Positions 53,232-62,989 of a stretch of 64,000 nt of DNA are shown in pieces. The DNA is from Sapria himalayana (taxonomy: Eukaryota > Streptophyta > Magnoliopsida > Malpighiales > Rafflesiaceae), in assembly GCA_029783825.1 (NCBI GenBank), contig JAREIK010001466.1, positions 160,047 through 224,046 on the forward strand, in the 5' to 3' direction. The notes under the pieces are model-generated. The model was given only the letters and a program-made list of their open reading frames with translations. It did not search any database and had not been told where the DNA came from. Position 1 is the stretch's first letter, and every line of letters begins with the position of its first letter. The translations under genes and the position numbers were made by a program.

Positions 53232-53420
53232 GTATATACATACGTATATACTCAGTATGTACGTAAGTATAATACTATAGTATTTTATGTACATATATAC
53301 TGAGTATATTTGTACTCAGTATATATGTACACATAATACTACAGTTTATATGTACCTATACTGCAATAATACATGTACCAATGAAATGCTAGTATATATG
53401 TACATATATACTGCAGTATT
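53232..53420. repeat. Palindrome minisatellite of element C, second block
   Basis: ATACATACGTATATACTCAG, TATGTACATATATACTGAG and ATACTACAGT words; same family as the first block. Confidence 0.88.
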
Positions 53421-53889
53421 ATATATTTGTTAAAACATATCATTTTTTTTATTTATTATTATTTGATTGAGTGGTTTAAATTTCTTATAGATATGGTACC
53501 GCATTATTCCACATACGAAGATTGTATAAGTGAAGGAATTTTTCACTAGACATGATGCACTGTGACTTAGACATCTTGTCACAGTAGAAAGTTGGTGTTC
53601 GAATGAACAGAGAGAAAGAAAGCAACGTCAATACATAAATAGATTATACTTTATGCATTGTCGGTAGATACATTGATGAATAAGATGTAATAAGATTTTA
53701 TTATTTTTTTATGTTTTAATTATGTAAAATATTGTATTAGAATAAGTTATTAAATGATTTTTTTAAAATTTATAAATTATCATTTATAGTTTCTATTTTT
53801 ATTCAATTTTATATAAAAATATTAAATTATTTAATTAAAAAATTTTAAAATAAATCAAATTCTGAAAATAGTTTTAAAATTAAAATAGC
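53421..53889 (+). repeat. Conserved 3' block of CACTA C
   Basis: Complement of B 15426-15890 and E 62530-62775. The anchor TAGATACATTGATGAATAAG at 53666 is followed by GATGTAATAAGATTTTATTA and then AT-rich sequence. No gene. Confidence 0.75.
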
Positions 53890-54386
53890 TAGGGATAACA
53901 TTATTAGCAAGGGAAAAATCCCTTACTTAATTAGCTTGAAAATTAGCTAATTTAGCTTAATTAGCAAGGGAAAAATGCCTTGCTAAATTAGCTTGGAAAT
54001 TTTCCCTAGCTAATTTAGCTATGGATAACTTTATTTTAGCAAAAAAAATTTTCCGTCGCTAAATTTATTTGCTAGTGACTTTTTTTATCGCTAATATTTA
54101 GGGGCGAGCACTTTAGTTAGGGAAAGCTTCCGTCATTAAATCTATTTAGCTACGGAAACTCTCATTTAGCTTGATAATTTAGCTAGGGAAATTATTTTTG
54201 TAGCTAACGATTTTTCAGTCGCTAGATTATTAGCTAGGGACACTTTTCCTCATTAAATTTTAGTGATGAGCACTTTAGATTGAGAACAGTTCCGTCATTA
54301 ATCCATCGCTATGTTCGGTTTGGTGAAGGAAATTGCCTATTTATTTAGCGAATTGTCCCTAGCTATATGAGATTTTTCTTATAGTA
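53890..54386 (+). repeat. 3' subterminal repeats and terminus of CACTA C
   Basis: GCTAGGGA, TAGCAAGGGAAAAATCCC, TCCCTAGC and TCGCTAAAT in both orientations over 480 bp. The last 25 bp before the end (TAGCTATATGAGATTTTTCT) lead to TTCTTATAGTA. The complement of 54345-54380 shares AGCTAGGGACAATTC with the B terminus. Confidence 0.85.
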
Positions 54387-55184
54387 TTTATTTTTATGTA
54401 ACATTTATAAAAATAAATTAAATAAAACATTATATCATAGTCAAAAGTAAGGCATGGAAGAAGATGAGCTCTGATTGTTTCCGTTCAAGTGAAAAAGGAA
54501 TCATAGACGATAAGATTAACAACTTAATGCAGTGCAAGCCATTGAGTGGAACAAGAGGTATTTTTTGTTGGCATATCTAGTGGGTAGCATAAATCACGTT
54601 GTAATTTGTTTCAGATTTTTAAGTTGGGGTTTGCATATCATATCTGGTGGGGTTATGTTGGCTTTGGTGATCATGAATATGGCTAGGTGAAAATATGCAT
54701 GAAGAATGCTACTTCTTCTTAGTTTTCTTAGTTAAAATATGAGTCCTTATTAGGTAGACTTATCATTTGCATAACTAAAAGATTTGAATATGTTGTTTTG
54801 GCCCATCATAGAGTCGGTAGAAAATAACAGCTAAGACCCTAGTGTTAGCTATTATTTTCTAAGCCACCACTATTAGTGTCACCATTACCACCTTTTTGCT
54901 ACTGAATCTCTTCTTAGTCCATCAATGCCACTACTCTCTTGATCACTATAATTCTACCAGCACCTATGCATCATAGTAAGTATTTATGAGGGAAGGCATC
55001 CATAGTTTTTTTCTATTTTTAGGTGATAATTTTTGAAGCTATTGCTATATTTTTGTTTGATGAGGAGAATAAGCAGCAGATTTGATAACATTTTTTAGCA
55101 GCTGTTCTAGTTCATTTTATCATTAAGTTGTGCATGATGAACATGCTCCTCAGTTGATTAAAGTATTATGTGATAAACTCAACT
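54387..55184. other. Unassigned stretch in CACTA D, possible captured exon pieces
   Basis: No family recognised. 54450-54556 is an open stretch ending at AAGAG/GTATT, and TTTGTTTCAG at 54606-54615 looks like an acceptor, so this could be a captured intron with flanking exon ends. That is inference from splice-like signals only. Confidence 0.35.
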
Positions 55185-55445
55185 GGTGTAGAAGGGTACA
55201 CCTTTTCCACTTATTTGCATTGTCTTCATGATTAGGGTGATAAAATCAACTAAGAATGATGGAACCCTAAGCAAAGATTACCAGTAATAGTGAATGAAAT
55301 TGATCACTAAACCTTTAAAGTGCGAGCCATCATGATCCTGATCTGAAATTATCATGAGATGACCATATCTTATTACTTTGACGCTATCATACTGCTTATG
55401 TTGTTGCAACCCAAGAATCTTCTTGATGTTTTCAATTTTTTTTAA
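55185..55445 (-). pseudogene. TOP2: Captured fragment of DNA topoisomerase II (TOPRIM region)
   Basis: Read right to left: KKIENIKKILGLQQHKQYDS, VKVIRYGHLMIISDQDHDGS, HFKGLVINFIHYYW, TAA at the next codon, then SLLRVPSFLVDFITLI and a decaying tail. This is the part of eukaryotic topoisomerase II around the TOPRIM acidic motif; the DQDHDGSH signature is intact, and the ILGLQ and LxVPSFLVxFIT blocks fit the family in spacing. The enzyme passes one DNA duplex through another in the nucleus. Only about 85 of some 1,400-1,500 residues are present. TAA replaces the conserved Pro after FIHxxW. The similarity begins abruptly at 55445, which may be an exon edge. It lies in CACTA D, 340 bp from an SDF2 fragment in the opposite orientation. 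Confidence 0.88.
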
Positions 55446-55786
55446 TCTTAAATTAGACATTGATTGGCCATCATTTGCATCAGCATCAATCACATCTTCG
55501 GAAGGAACTGAGGTTATAAACATAGTATCCACCCCCCCTACAGGCAAATTCAAAAAGATATACCTAATTGATGGAATCAATAATGAGAAACCTTGTCTGA
55601 CTAGAAGCCAAAATATTTCACGAGCTCTATATTTTATATACATCAAATTTTATATGTTTTTTCTGATCCTTATTGTTCAAAACTAAAATGCATCACGAGT
55701 TTCAAATATGATATTTGATTCTAGTATCGTGCAAGTTCAATAAACTAAAAGATTTTCATCTGAGTAATGTTGATTTCTTCATCCAG
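55446..55786. other. Spacer between TOP2 and SDF2 fragments
   Basis: Contains open stretches on both strands (55446-55646 minus, 55450-55686 plus) without a family I recognise. The right end, up to the CAG at 55784-55786, is probably SDF2 intron. Confidence 0.4.
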
Positions 55787-55927
55787 ATTATGTACGGGTT
55801 AGTTCTGAAGCTGATGTGTGAGAAGACCAAATACAGGCTTCATTCTCACGATGTGTCATAAGGCTCTGGTAGTGGACATCAATCTATTACTAGATTCTCT
55901 CTTGGTGATGATTCCAATAGCTACTAG
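55787..55927 (+). pseudogene. SDF2: Captured exon of SDF2 (plant SDL, MIR-domain ER protein)
   Basis: The frame from 55787 reads IMYGLVLKLMCEKTKYRLHS then HDVS, stop, GSGSGHQSITRFSLGDDSNS, Y, stop. This is the start of the MIR-domain region of SDF2-like proteins, which in plants act in the endoplasmic reticulum in glycoprotein quality control and pathogen-receptor maturation. The exon is bounded by CAG (55784-55786) and GTAA (55928-55931), so its splice sites survive. Two stops have arisen at codons conserved as Tyr (TAA) and Trp (TAG). 47 codons of about 220 are present, with no signal peptide and no second exon that I can find. Capture by CACTA D is the likely origin. Confidence 0.88.
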
Positions 55928-56174
55928 GTAATTATTTTATTTCTTCCATGTTCTAAAATAGTCTGTTAGAAATTCAATATTTGTTTTATGGATAAAAATT
56001 TGCACAATGATTGGTAAATGATATATCTATGTTGCATAACTCCATAATTCTCTGAATCAGAATTATTCATGCATATTGGTAAATGCAATATAAGTGATGG
56101 TCATATATATAATTTTGCTAAATTAATAAGTTGCCAACCTTTGTATCATTTAAGTTTGAATTGGTGTGTATGTA
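55928..56174. other. Sequence between the SDF2 exon and the D second-gene tail
   Basis: AT-rich, intron-like, no coding region recognised. Confidence 0.4.
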
Positions 56175-56765
56175 GGAAATGAAAGAAATGAAGAATGCAA
56201 TACAATAGAAGATGACCTATATTGAGTCAACGTTAGTAGCCTTGACAAGATAGTTAGCACACAGAGTTCTAGCAGAGTATCCACATATGAGAACCTATCA
56301 CAAATGCATCATATGGTGAGGATGATGATTTAGTTTAAAATGATTATATACCTATGTTATATTTTTGTTTTAACTATGTAACTATTATATCAAAATAATT
56401 TATTAACTACTTTTTCTTTTTGTTATTTTAAATAATGGTTTATAGTTTATGTTTTTATTAAATTTAATATATAAATTTAAAAATATGTAATTAAATATTT
56501 TGTAAAAAAAATAAAATTATGAAAATAGCTTTGGAATTAAAATTACTAGGGAATTATCTATAGCTAATTTAGCTAGAGAATTTTTTGTACATTTTAAATC
56601 CAAAAATATAAATTATTATTCTTAATTACAATCAAAAATAGCAAGGAAAAATTTATAATTAGCCACAAAATTTGCTAGGGAATTTTGTAGTTAATATTTT
56701 ATGAAGAGCACTTTAGATTGGGATTATTTTCATCAATAATTTGTCATTATTCTATTTTAGCGATG
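56175..56765 (+). mobile_element. CACTA element D, 3' end (second-gene tail and subterminal repeats)
   Basis: 56175-56300 (AATGAAAGAAATGAAGAATG, TATTGAGTCAACGTTAG, AGTTCTAGCAGAG) matches the coiled-coil end of the second gene in C at 51228-51370. AT-rich 3' sequence follows, then GCTAGGGAA, TAGCTAGAGAA and TTTAGCGATGG subterminal words at 56550-56765. The CACTA terminus itself is missing, replaced by the GATA array from about 56770. Orientation and size suggest D is the other half of A. Confidence 0.72.
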
Positions 56766-57715
56766 GAAAAATCACATATAGACAGATAGATAGATAGATC
56801 GAAAGATATTTACATATATTGATCGACAGACAGACAGATAGATAGATAGATAGATTGATTGATCGAAAGATGTATAGATATATAGATAGACAAATAGATA
56901 AACATATAGATAGAAAGATATATAGATAGATAGACATATAGATAGAAAGATATATTGATAGATAGATAGAAAGATAATAGATACAAATAGATATACAGCT
57001 AGATAGATAGATAGATAAATAGATAGATTGATAGATTGATTAATAGATTGATTGATAAAAATATTAATAGACAAATTGATAGACAGATAGATAGCCATAT
57101 TGATAGATAGTTAGGTAGATAGATAGATAGACAAATAGATAGACATATAGATAGACAAAGAATTAAACAGATAGATAATCAGATAAATAGATAGATAAAT
57201 AGATAGATAAATAGACAAGTAGATAGATAGATTGATAGATAGATAGGAAGATAGATAGACAGAGAGACAAACAGACATATAGATTGATTTATAGATAGAT
57301 TAATACACCAAGTGATATATAGATTGATATATAGATTGAAAGGTTGATTGATAAATAGAAAAATAAACATATTCATAGATAGATAAGTAGACATATAGAT
57401 AGAAAGAAAGATAGATTGTTTGTTAGACAGATAAATACACACAATGATAAAAATATTGATAAAAAGATTGATAGATTTATAGATAGATTGATAGATAGAT
57501 AAATAGATAGATAGGTAGATAGTTAGTCAGGTATATATATATATATAGAAAGATAGATAGATAGACATATAGATAAATAGATATATGGATAGATAGATAG
57601 ACAGACAGATAGATATATAGATAGAAAGATTGATTGATAAGTAGGTAGATAGACAGATAGAAAAACATATAAATATATATTAGATAGAGAAATAGATAGA
57701 TAGACAGATATATAG

Positions 57716-57746
<31 letters not shown>

Positions 57747-58813
57747 AATTGAAACTTAGAAAGATAAATAGATAGATCAACATATAGATAGACTAATAGT
57801 TGATAGATAGATAGTTGATAGATAGATTGATTGATATAAAGATAGATACACATAGATAGACAGATAAATATACAAATAAATAGAGAAATAGATAGATATA
57901 TAGATTCATAGATATATAGATAGATAAACAAATATAAAGATAGAAAGATAGAAAAAAAGAAAGAAAGATAAATAAATAAATTGACATATAGATAGACAAA
58001 TAGATTGGTAGATAGATAGCTAGGTCGATAGACAGATAGATAGATAAATAAATAAATATATAGAAAGATAGATAGACATATTGATAGATAGAGTGATAGA
58101 CAGATAGCAAGACAAATATATAGATAGATAGATAGACAGATAGAGAGACAAATAGATAGATATATTGATATACATATAGATAGATATAAAGATAGATAGA
58201 TAGAAGATTAGATAGATAGATAGATAGATAGACAAATAGATAGATAGACAGATAGATAGATAGATAGACAGATAGACAAATAAATAGACAGATAGATTGA
58301 TTGATAGATCGATAGACAAATAGTTAGATAGATAGATAGACAGACAGACATATAGATAGATAGATATAAAGACTGATAGATAGAGATACATAATGATAGA
58401 TAAATAGATAGATTGATAGATAAATAGACAAATAGATAGACCAGATAGATAGACAGATAGATAGACATATAGATAGCTAGATAGAAAGATAGATTGATAG
58501 ACAAATTTATTGACACATTGATAGCCAAATAGATAGACAGATATATAAACAAATTTATAGATAGATAAGTAGATAAATAGATAAAGAGATAAATAGATAG
58601 ATAAATAAAAATATTGATAAACTGATAGATAGATAGATTGATTGATAGACAGATTGATAAAAAGATTGATATACAGAATTATAGATAGTTTAAAGATAGA
58701 TTTATAGACAGATTGATAGATTCAGATAGATACATTGATAGATTGACAAATATATAGATAGATAAATAGGTACACATAGATATAAACAAATATATAAATA
58801 GATAGATAGAGAT
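56766..58813. repeat. GATA/GACA array between CACTA D and E
   Basis: 2.05 kb of GATA, GACA and AAAT words in the same polarity as 1-8198. Open frames on the minus strand are tetranucleotide artefacts. Its right edge is the terminus-like GACTAAAAGAAAAATCC of E. Confidence 0.93.
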
Positions 58814-58912
58814 GACTAAAAGAAAAATCCAAGGTAGCATGTAACAAGCTAAATAGAGTTTTTCTGTAGCTAAAGTGGATATAACGATGGATTAACAATG
58901 GAACCTTTCCCA

Positions 58913-58920
58913 ATCTAAAG
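58913..58920. repeat. Left 8-bp target-site duplication of the hAT element
   Basis: ATCTAAAG; the right copy is ATCTATAG at 62395-62402 (7 of 8). The empty site in element B at about 15260-15280 reads CCAATCTAAAGTGTTTGTGG, in line with the flanks joined here. Confidence 0.85.
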
Positions 58921-59110
58921 TAGAAGTGTCAAACGAGTCATGCTGAGCTGGCCCAACATTATTTTTGTAGGCCCAACTGTGCTACCATGCCAGGCTTGGC
59001 ACGGCTACAATAACCGTGCCATGCCTGGCCCTGCACGGTTTATTCAAGCAAGGCTCGGCATGGCTTGGTTGGCACAGCTGGTTTTTGGTCGTGCTTGGTC
59101 AAGCCTATGC

Positions 59111-59579
59111 GGGGTGATTTAAAAAAATTTAAATTTTTTTTATTTTTTTTCATTTTTTGTTTAGAATATTTTTGTATTTATAAAATATAAATTAGATAAT
59201 AATTAAAAATATTTAAATTATAAATTTTAAATATTTGAATAGTTATATAGTTTATTTTTTTATGTTATTTGTTTTAATTATGTTTTAATTAGATTATAAT
59301 TTATTTGAATAATATTTTAGAATTTTTAATGAAATTATTAAAAATAAACATAAAATAATCACAAATTTTATTTAACGAAAATTACAATGTCACCCTCACA
59401 AACCCAATTGCCAAATAGCCAAATTAATACAAATACAATGTAAATAAAAATAAGTACAAAATATTGAAATCAAAAATCAGAATCAAGAATAATTTATAAG
59501 AAAAAGCATAGCTGTAACAAAAGTGTCGCTGTCGGTGTGTCGGAATCCTACAATCGTCAACCATAAAGTAGCAACCTCA
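59111..59579. other. 3' untranslated region of the hAT transposase
   Basis: AT-rich, no gene; lies between the stop of the transposase on the minus strand and the G+C-rich left end of the element. Confidence 0.5.
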
Positions 59580-61360
59580 TCAATCATCTATCTTCGTATC
59601 ATTGTCATTTTCAACCTCAATATCAATATCACTATCATATGGATCATCAATAGTAATCAACTCCTCAGCATTCACTGTAGTCCCACTCCCAGTCCCAACA
59701 TGATCCTTAATGCTAAACCTCAAATCCTCCCAATCCTTCATGCATACTAAAGCCTCAACAATATCTTGACATAATCTTGATCTCCTATCCAAAAACACAC
59801 TCACTGCAAAAAAAAGTAGGCTCTACTGCTGCGCTCGACATCGGAGGAGTCAATAGATCTTGTGACATCTTATATAACACGTGAAAGTTGGACTCATATG
59901 ATTTCCACCACTATAATATATCAAGATTATTAGTATTAGAATGTGATAGAATTGAGCAGTAATCGGTATCTAAGTACCAAGACAGCTCGCTCCTATTCGA
60001 TGGTCCACCCCGTCATTTTCCCAAAGCTAACTAATTGGAAAAATCGGCATCTTCAAATATGGTATAAATGCCCATACTCATAGACTCACTATGACTACCA
60101 CCATACTTAGTATCAAAGTATGTGAAAAGGTCAGTCAACTTCTCATGAATAAACCCTTCAGGCGAGTCTTCCAAGTTCATGCACGAGGAAATGTAAGTCA
60201 AAATGTTATCTACCCCTTCCACCTTAACCCTAAGGTCCATGCATGTAGCGAGATAATAAAGAGATGGAATGGTAGACCAGTACTTTAAGTACTTGGTTTC
60301 CAAATCTGTAACCATATGGCTAAGTTTCGGGTCAGCTCGATACTTCCTAAACATGCTACTAATATTGCATATGTACGTGAGTGCAATGCAAGTCATGTGA
60401 GTATAAACCAACGAACACATGTTCATAATATCATAAAAAATTTTCAGGAATCATAAATTAAATTCATAAAACCTAGTTAGTGTCATCACAAAAAAGTTTG
60501 TCACTCTTACTATTTACGTAGTCGGATATCACATGTTTGTATCCAACACATGACTCCAACATTAGGTACGTATAATTCTAATAGTGTCTCACATCCGATT
60601 AGAATTTCTTCTACTTAAGATTCACAAACAAACAGAGACTACAGAGCTCCAATTGTTTGCGAGGCATACGAATGTATTTTAGTGAGTTACATATGTTTTC
60701 CAAAGCGGGGAAACACACATTCATTCCCACTTGCATAATCATATTAATCACGTGACACATGCATCTGACGTGGAAAATCTCTCTTAATGGAGCGTCTCTA
60801 ATATTCCTAACAAACATGTTAATCGTTACTCCATTATTAGATGCGTTATGGAATGTGATACTAAATTTTTTTTTCAATTTTATATTCTCTAAAGATCTTT
60901 AACATACACTCAAAATGGCAGGCCCATCATGTGGATGAAGAATCTCAGAGAATCTTAAAATTTTTTTATTCACTGTCCATTTAGAATCTACATAATGGGT
61001 GGTGAGACATGCATAAGATGCATCATCGTGACTAGTCCAGATATCGGACGTCATGGATACCACTCCACTATATACCATAAATTCATTAATTATTAATTAT
61101 TTTTCTAACATATAATATTTTAGTATATCGTTCCAAGATGTGGACCTAAGAAATCCTATGATAAGCATGCTGAAAAATGTCTGCATGATGGTCATTATCC
61201 TTGGATCTTCCGAAAATCTGATCGGAAGATCCATCAATGTGATAAGTACGGTCATGCCTTCCCAACCCAACTCGCTATGGTATATGAAGGCGGTAAACTT
61301 TAAGACTGAACTGGATCTAGTCTCAAAAATGTAGAGATAAGTTAGGTTTGCCTAGGATCT
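59580..61360 (-). pseudogene. hAT transposase pseudogene
   Basis: Read right to left. SMTSDIWTSHDDASYACLTTH followed by YVDSKWTVNKKILRF and a PHDG motif lie at 61060-60910. FSITFHNASNNGVTINMFVR and REIFHVRCMCHVINMIMQVG, the RNase-H-fold core with the HVRCxCHxxN signature, lie at 60870-60710. KYLKYWSTIPSLYYLATCMD with LRVKVEGV lies at 60320-60210. The hATC dimerisation region at 60000-59580 shows NNLDILWWWKSYESNFHVL, YKMSQDLLTPPMSSAAVE and SVFLDRRSRLCQDIVEAL with an acidic tail. The catalytic aspartate equivalent of TxDxAS reads TFHNAS, so D is H. Frameshifts and stops break it, and no BED zinc finger was found upstream. Intact, it would bind and cut the element's ends. Confidence 0.88.
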
Positions 61361-62159
61361 AATGTACCATGTGTTTTGGTGCATAATTTGGTATGCCTTT
61401 TAATGTGTCCAATACCCAACACACTTTTTAAAGTTAAACTTTTCTTACAAAATTTTTACAGTGCCATTTCTTATTACTCACCCCTAATATTTTTTTTGTT
61501 TTATTATATTAAAATGAGTCCAAACTATAGAAGTCCTCCTTATTTTTTGTTTTTTAGATGTTTAGGTTGAGATGATCAGAGAAACCAATGTTTTAGTGAC
61601 CTCAAAACTTTGTGTAAGATTTTTATTTTCTAAATTTAAATTAATTTTATTAGTATTTATATTTGTCATTTTTTTTGGTTTTTATAGACAATAGGATATC
61701 TTAAAGAGTAGAGAGAAAAAAATAATTGTAAAGTAGTGTAAAGGAAAAGCACATGCACCAAAAATCCAACTTCTTAAGACCAATGTAGACACCAACTAAA
61801 GACGAGCCTGAGTTGTGAATCCCGAAAAGCCTAGCCAAAATTCCAAGAAAGAGAATTTTTGGAGAGAGGTATGTGAGAGAGATAGATGTGAGATTTTATG
61901 TTTTTGAAAAACATAAAAATTAGAGAGAGGGGGTTGGGGCTTTTATAGAAAAAAATTTAGAATTTTATTTAAAAAAGTATTTTTTTTGAATTTTTTTAAA
62001 CATTCTTTGGGGCAGAATTATGTGGGCCATTGGATTCTACCCCATAGCTATTGGAGGCAGAATCCAATGGCTAAATTTCAAATAATTTTTCTATAAATAT
62101 TTGAACCATTGGCCATAAGCTAGTAACAGGCCATTGAAGTTGGGGTTGGTTTAGATTCG
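61361..62159 (-). other. Upstream region of the hAT transposase
   Basis: Should hold the first exon, leader and promoter on the minus strand. I recognise no BED finger or start codon context. A GA-rich stretch lies at 61850-61930. Short plus-strand open frames are incidental. Confidence 0.45.
61941..61947 (-). promoter_or_regulatory. Possible TATA box of the hAT transposase
   Basis: TATAAAA on the minus strand, in the context TTCTATAAAAGCCCC, followed downstream by a CT-rich run as in many plant leaders. It lies about 0.6 kb before the first recognisable coding sequence. Position and context only. Confidence 0.4.
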
Positions 62160-62394
62160 AGCCCGCCTAGTTTATCGATCAATCAGGCTGAGACTCAGCC
62201 TGATGGGGCAGTATGGTAGTGGTACATTGGTTCGTGCTAATGTACTGAGCCAACCAGGTCATGTTACCATGTCGGGCCAGGCATAGCACAAGGCCCGGTT
62301 GGCCTCAGCACTACACAGCATGGGCACAGGCATAAAAAATTCCAGTGCCATGCTGGGCTAGGCATGGCACAAATTGGCCCATTTGACACCTTTA

Positions 62395-62775
62395 ATCTAT
62401 AGTACTTGTCACAAAAATTAAAGATTAAATATTTTTCCTAACAAAATTAGCAATAGAAAATTCCCTAGTTAAATTTTCGAGGGAAAATTACCTAGCTAAA
62501 TTAGCGACGGAAAAATCTCTAGCTTTATTCATTCCAAAATTATTTTCACATTTTTAATTTTTTACATAAAATTTAATTACATATTTTTATAAAAATATAA
62601 ACCATGAACCATTGTTTATAATTAACAAAAAAAATAATTAATAAAATATTTTGATATAATATGTTACATAGTTAAAACAGAAACATAACAAAACTTGATT
62701 ACATCTTATCCTTCATCAATGTATCTAATGACAGTACATAAAGTATAATCTTTCTGTGAAATTGACATTGCTTTC
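62395..62775 (-). repeat. CACTA E subterminal repeats and conserved 3' block, right of the hAT
   Basis: 62430-62530 repeats ATTCCCTAGTTAAATT, TACCTAGCTAAATTAGCGAC and GGAAAAATCTCTAGC. 62530-62775 follows B 15426-15690 closely, including AAAACATAACAAAA-like sequence and TTCATCAATGTATCTAATG. No gene. Confidence 0.8.
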
Positions 62776-62803
62776 TTGCCCCCACTTCCTCAAGATCTAC
62801 ATA

Positions 62804-62989
62804 CTAATCTAGAACCTGAGCATGTCCCTCGATGGCCATATGCATTTCTTCCTTTAGTTCTAGTCTGGATTTCCTCTCCACCTCTAACTCCTTCCTTTTT
62901 TCTCCCAATGCCCTTCTTGTATCTAGCTGCACTTCCAACAACACTTTTTTTAACCTTGCGATCAGTTGCATGTATGTATACTTGTGCAT
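62804..62989 (-). pseudogene. Coiled-coil tail, probable end of the second CACTA gene in E
   Basis: Minus-strand frame reading LIARLKKVLLEVQLDTRRAL then GEKRKELEVERKSRLELKEE, MHMAIEGHAQVLD, stop. It is a strongly charged heptad-like helix, as in the C-terminal coiled coils of Transposase_24-type CACTA proteins, and it lies where the end of that gene should be in a minus-strand element. The upstream conserved domain is not within the window, so I cannot confirm it. The first residues (MHKYTYMQ) come from an adjacent TG-rich tract and are probably not coding. Confidence 0.5.

Larger units (their letters stand above)
45246..54386 (+). mobile_element. CACTA (En/Spm) element C, nearly full length, 9.14 kb
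   Basis: Left end CACTATAAAAAAATA at 45246; right end TTTTTCTTATAGTA at 54386, whose complement, ACTATAAGAAAAA, matches except for the last base. TTT lies outside both ends (45243-45245 and 54387-54389), fitting a 3-bp CACTA duplication but weak because it is so simple. GCTAGGGA/TCCCTAGC subterminal repeats are present at both ends. Inside, in order, are 5' leader, TNP2 pseudogene, second-gene pseudogene, palindrome minisatellite and conserved 3' block, which is the canonical gene order of plant CACTA elements. Both genes are broken, so it is non-autonomous. An alternative outer boundary shared with B is described in the findings. Confidence 0.75.
58921..62394 (-). mobile_element. hAT transposon, 3474 bp
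   Basis: Starts TAGAAGTGTCAAACGAG and ends CCATTTGACACCTTTA: imperfect terminal inverted repeats of the AGGTGTCAAA type, with an 8-bp target duplication. Both ends (58921-59110 and 62160-62394) are rich in GCATGGC, TGGCACG and GGCCCG words, likely subterminal transposase-binding repeats, and are far richer in G+C than the middle. It carries one transposase pseudogene on the minus strand. It sits in the subterminal repeats of CACTA E and is younger than that element. Confidence 0.9.

Noticed and set aside
55185..55445. A functional topoisomerase II exon
   Set aside because: A stop replaces the conserved Pro, only about 85 residues are present, and the flanks are transposon sequence.
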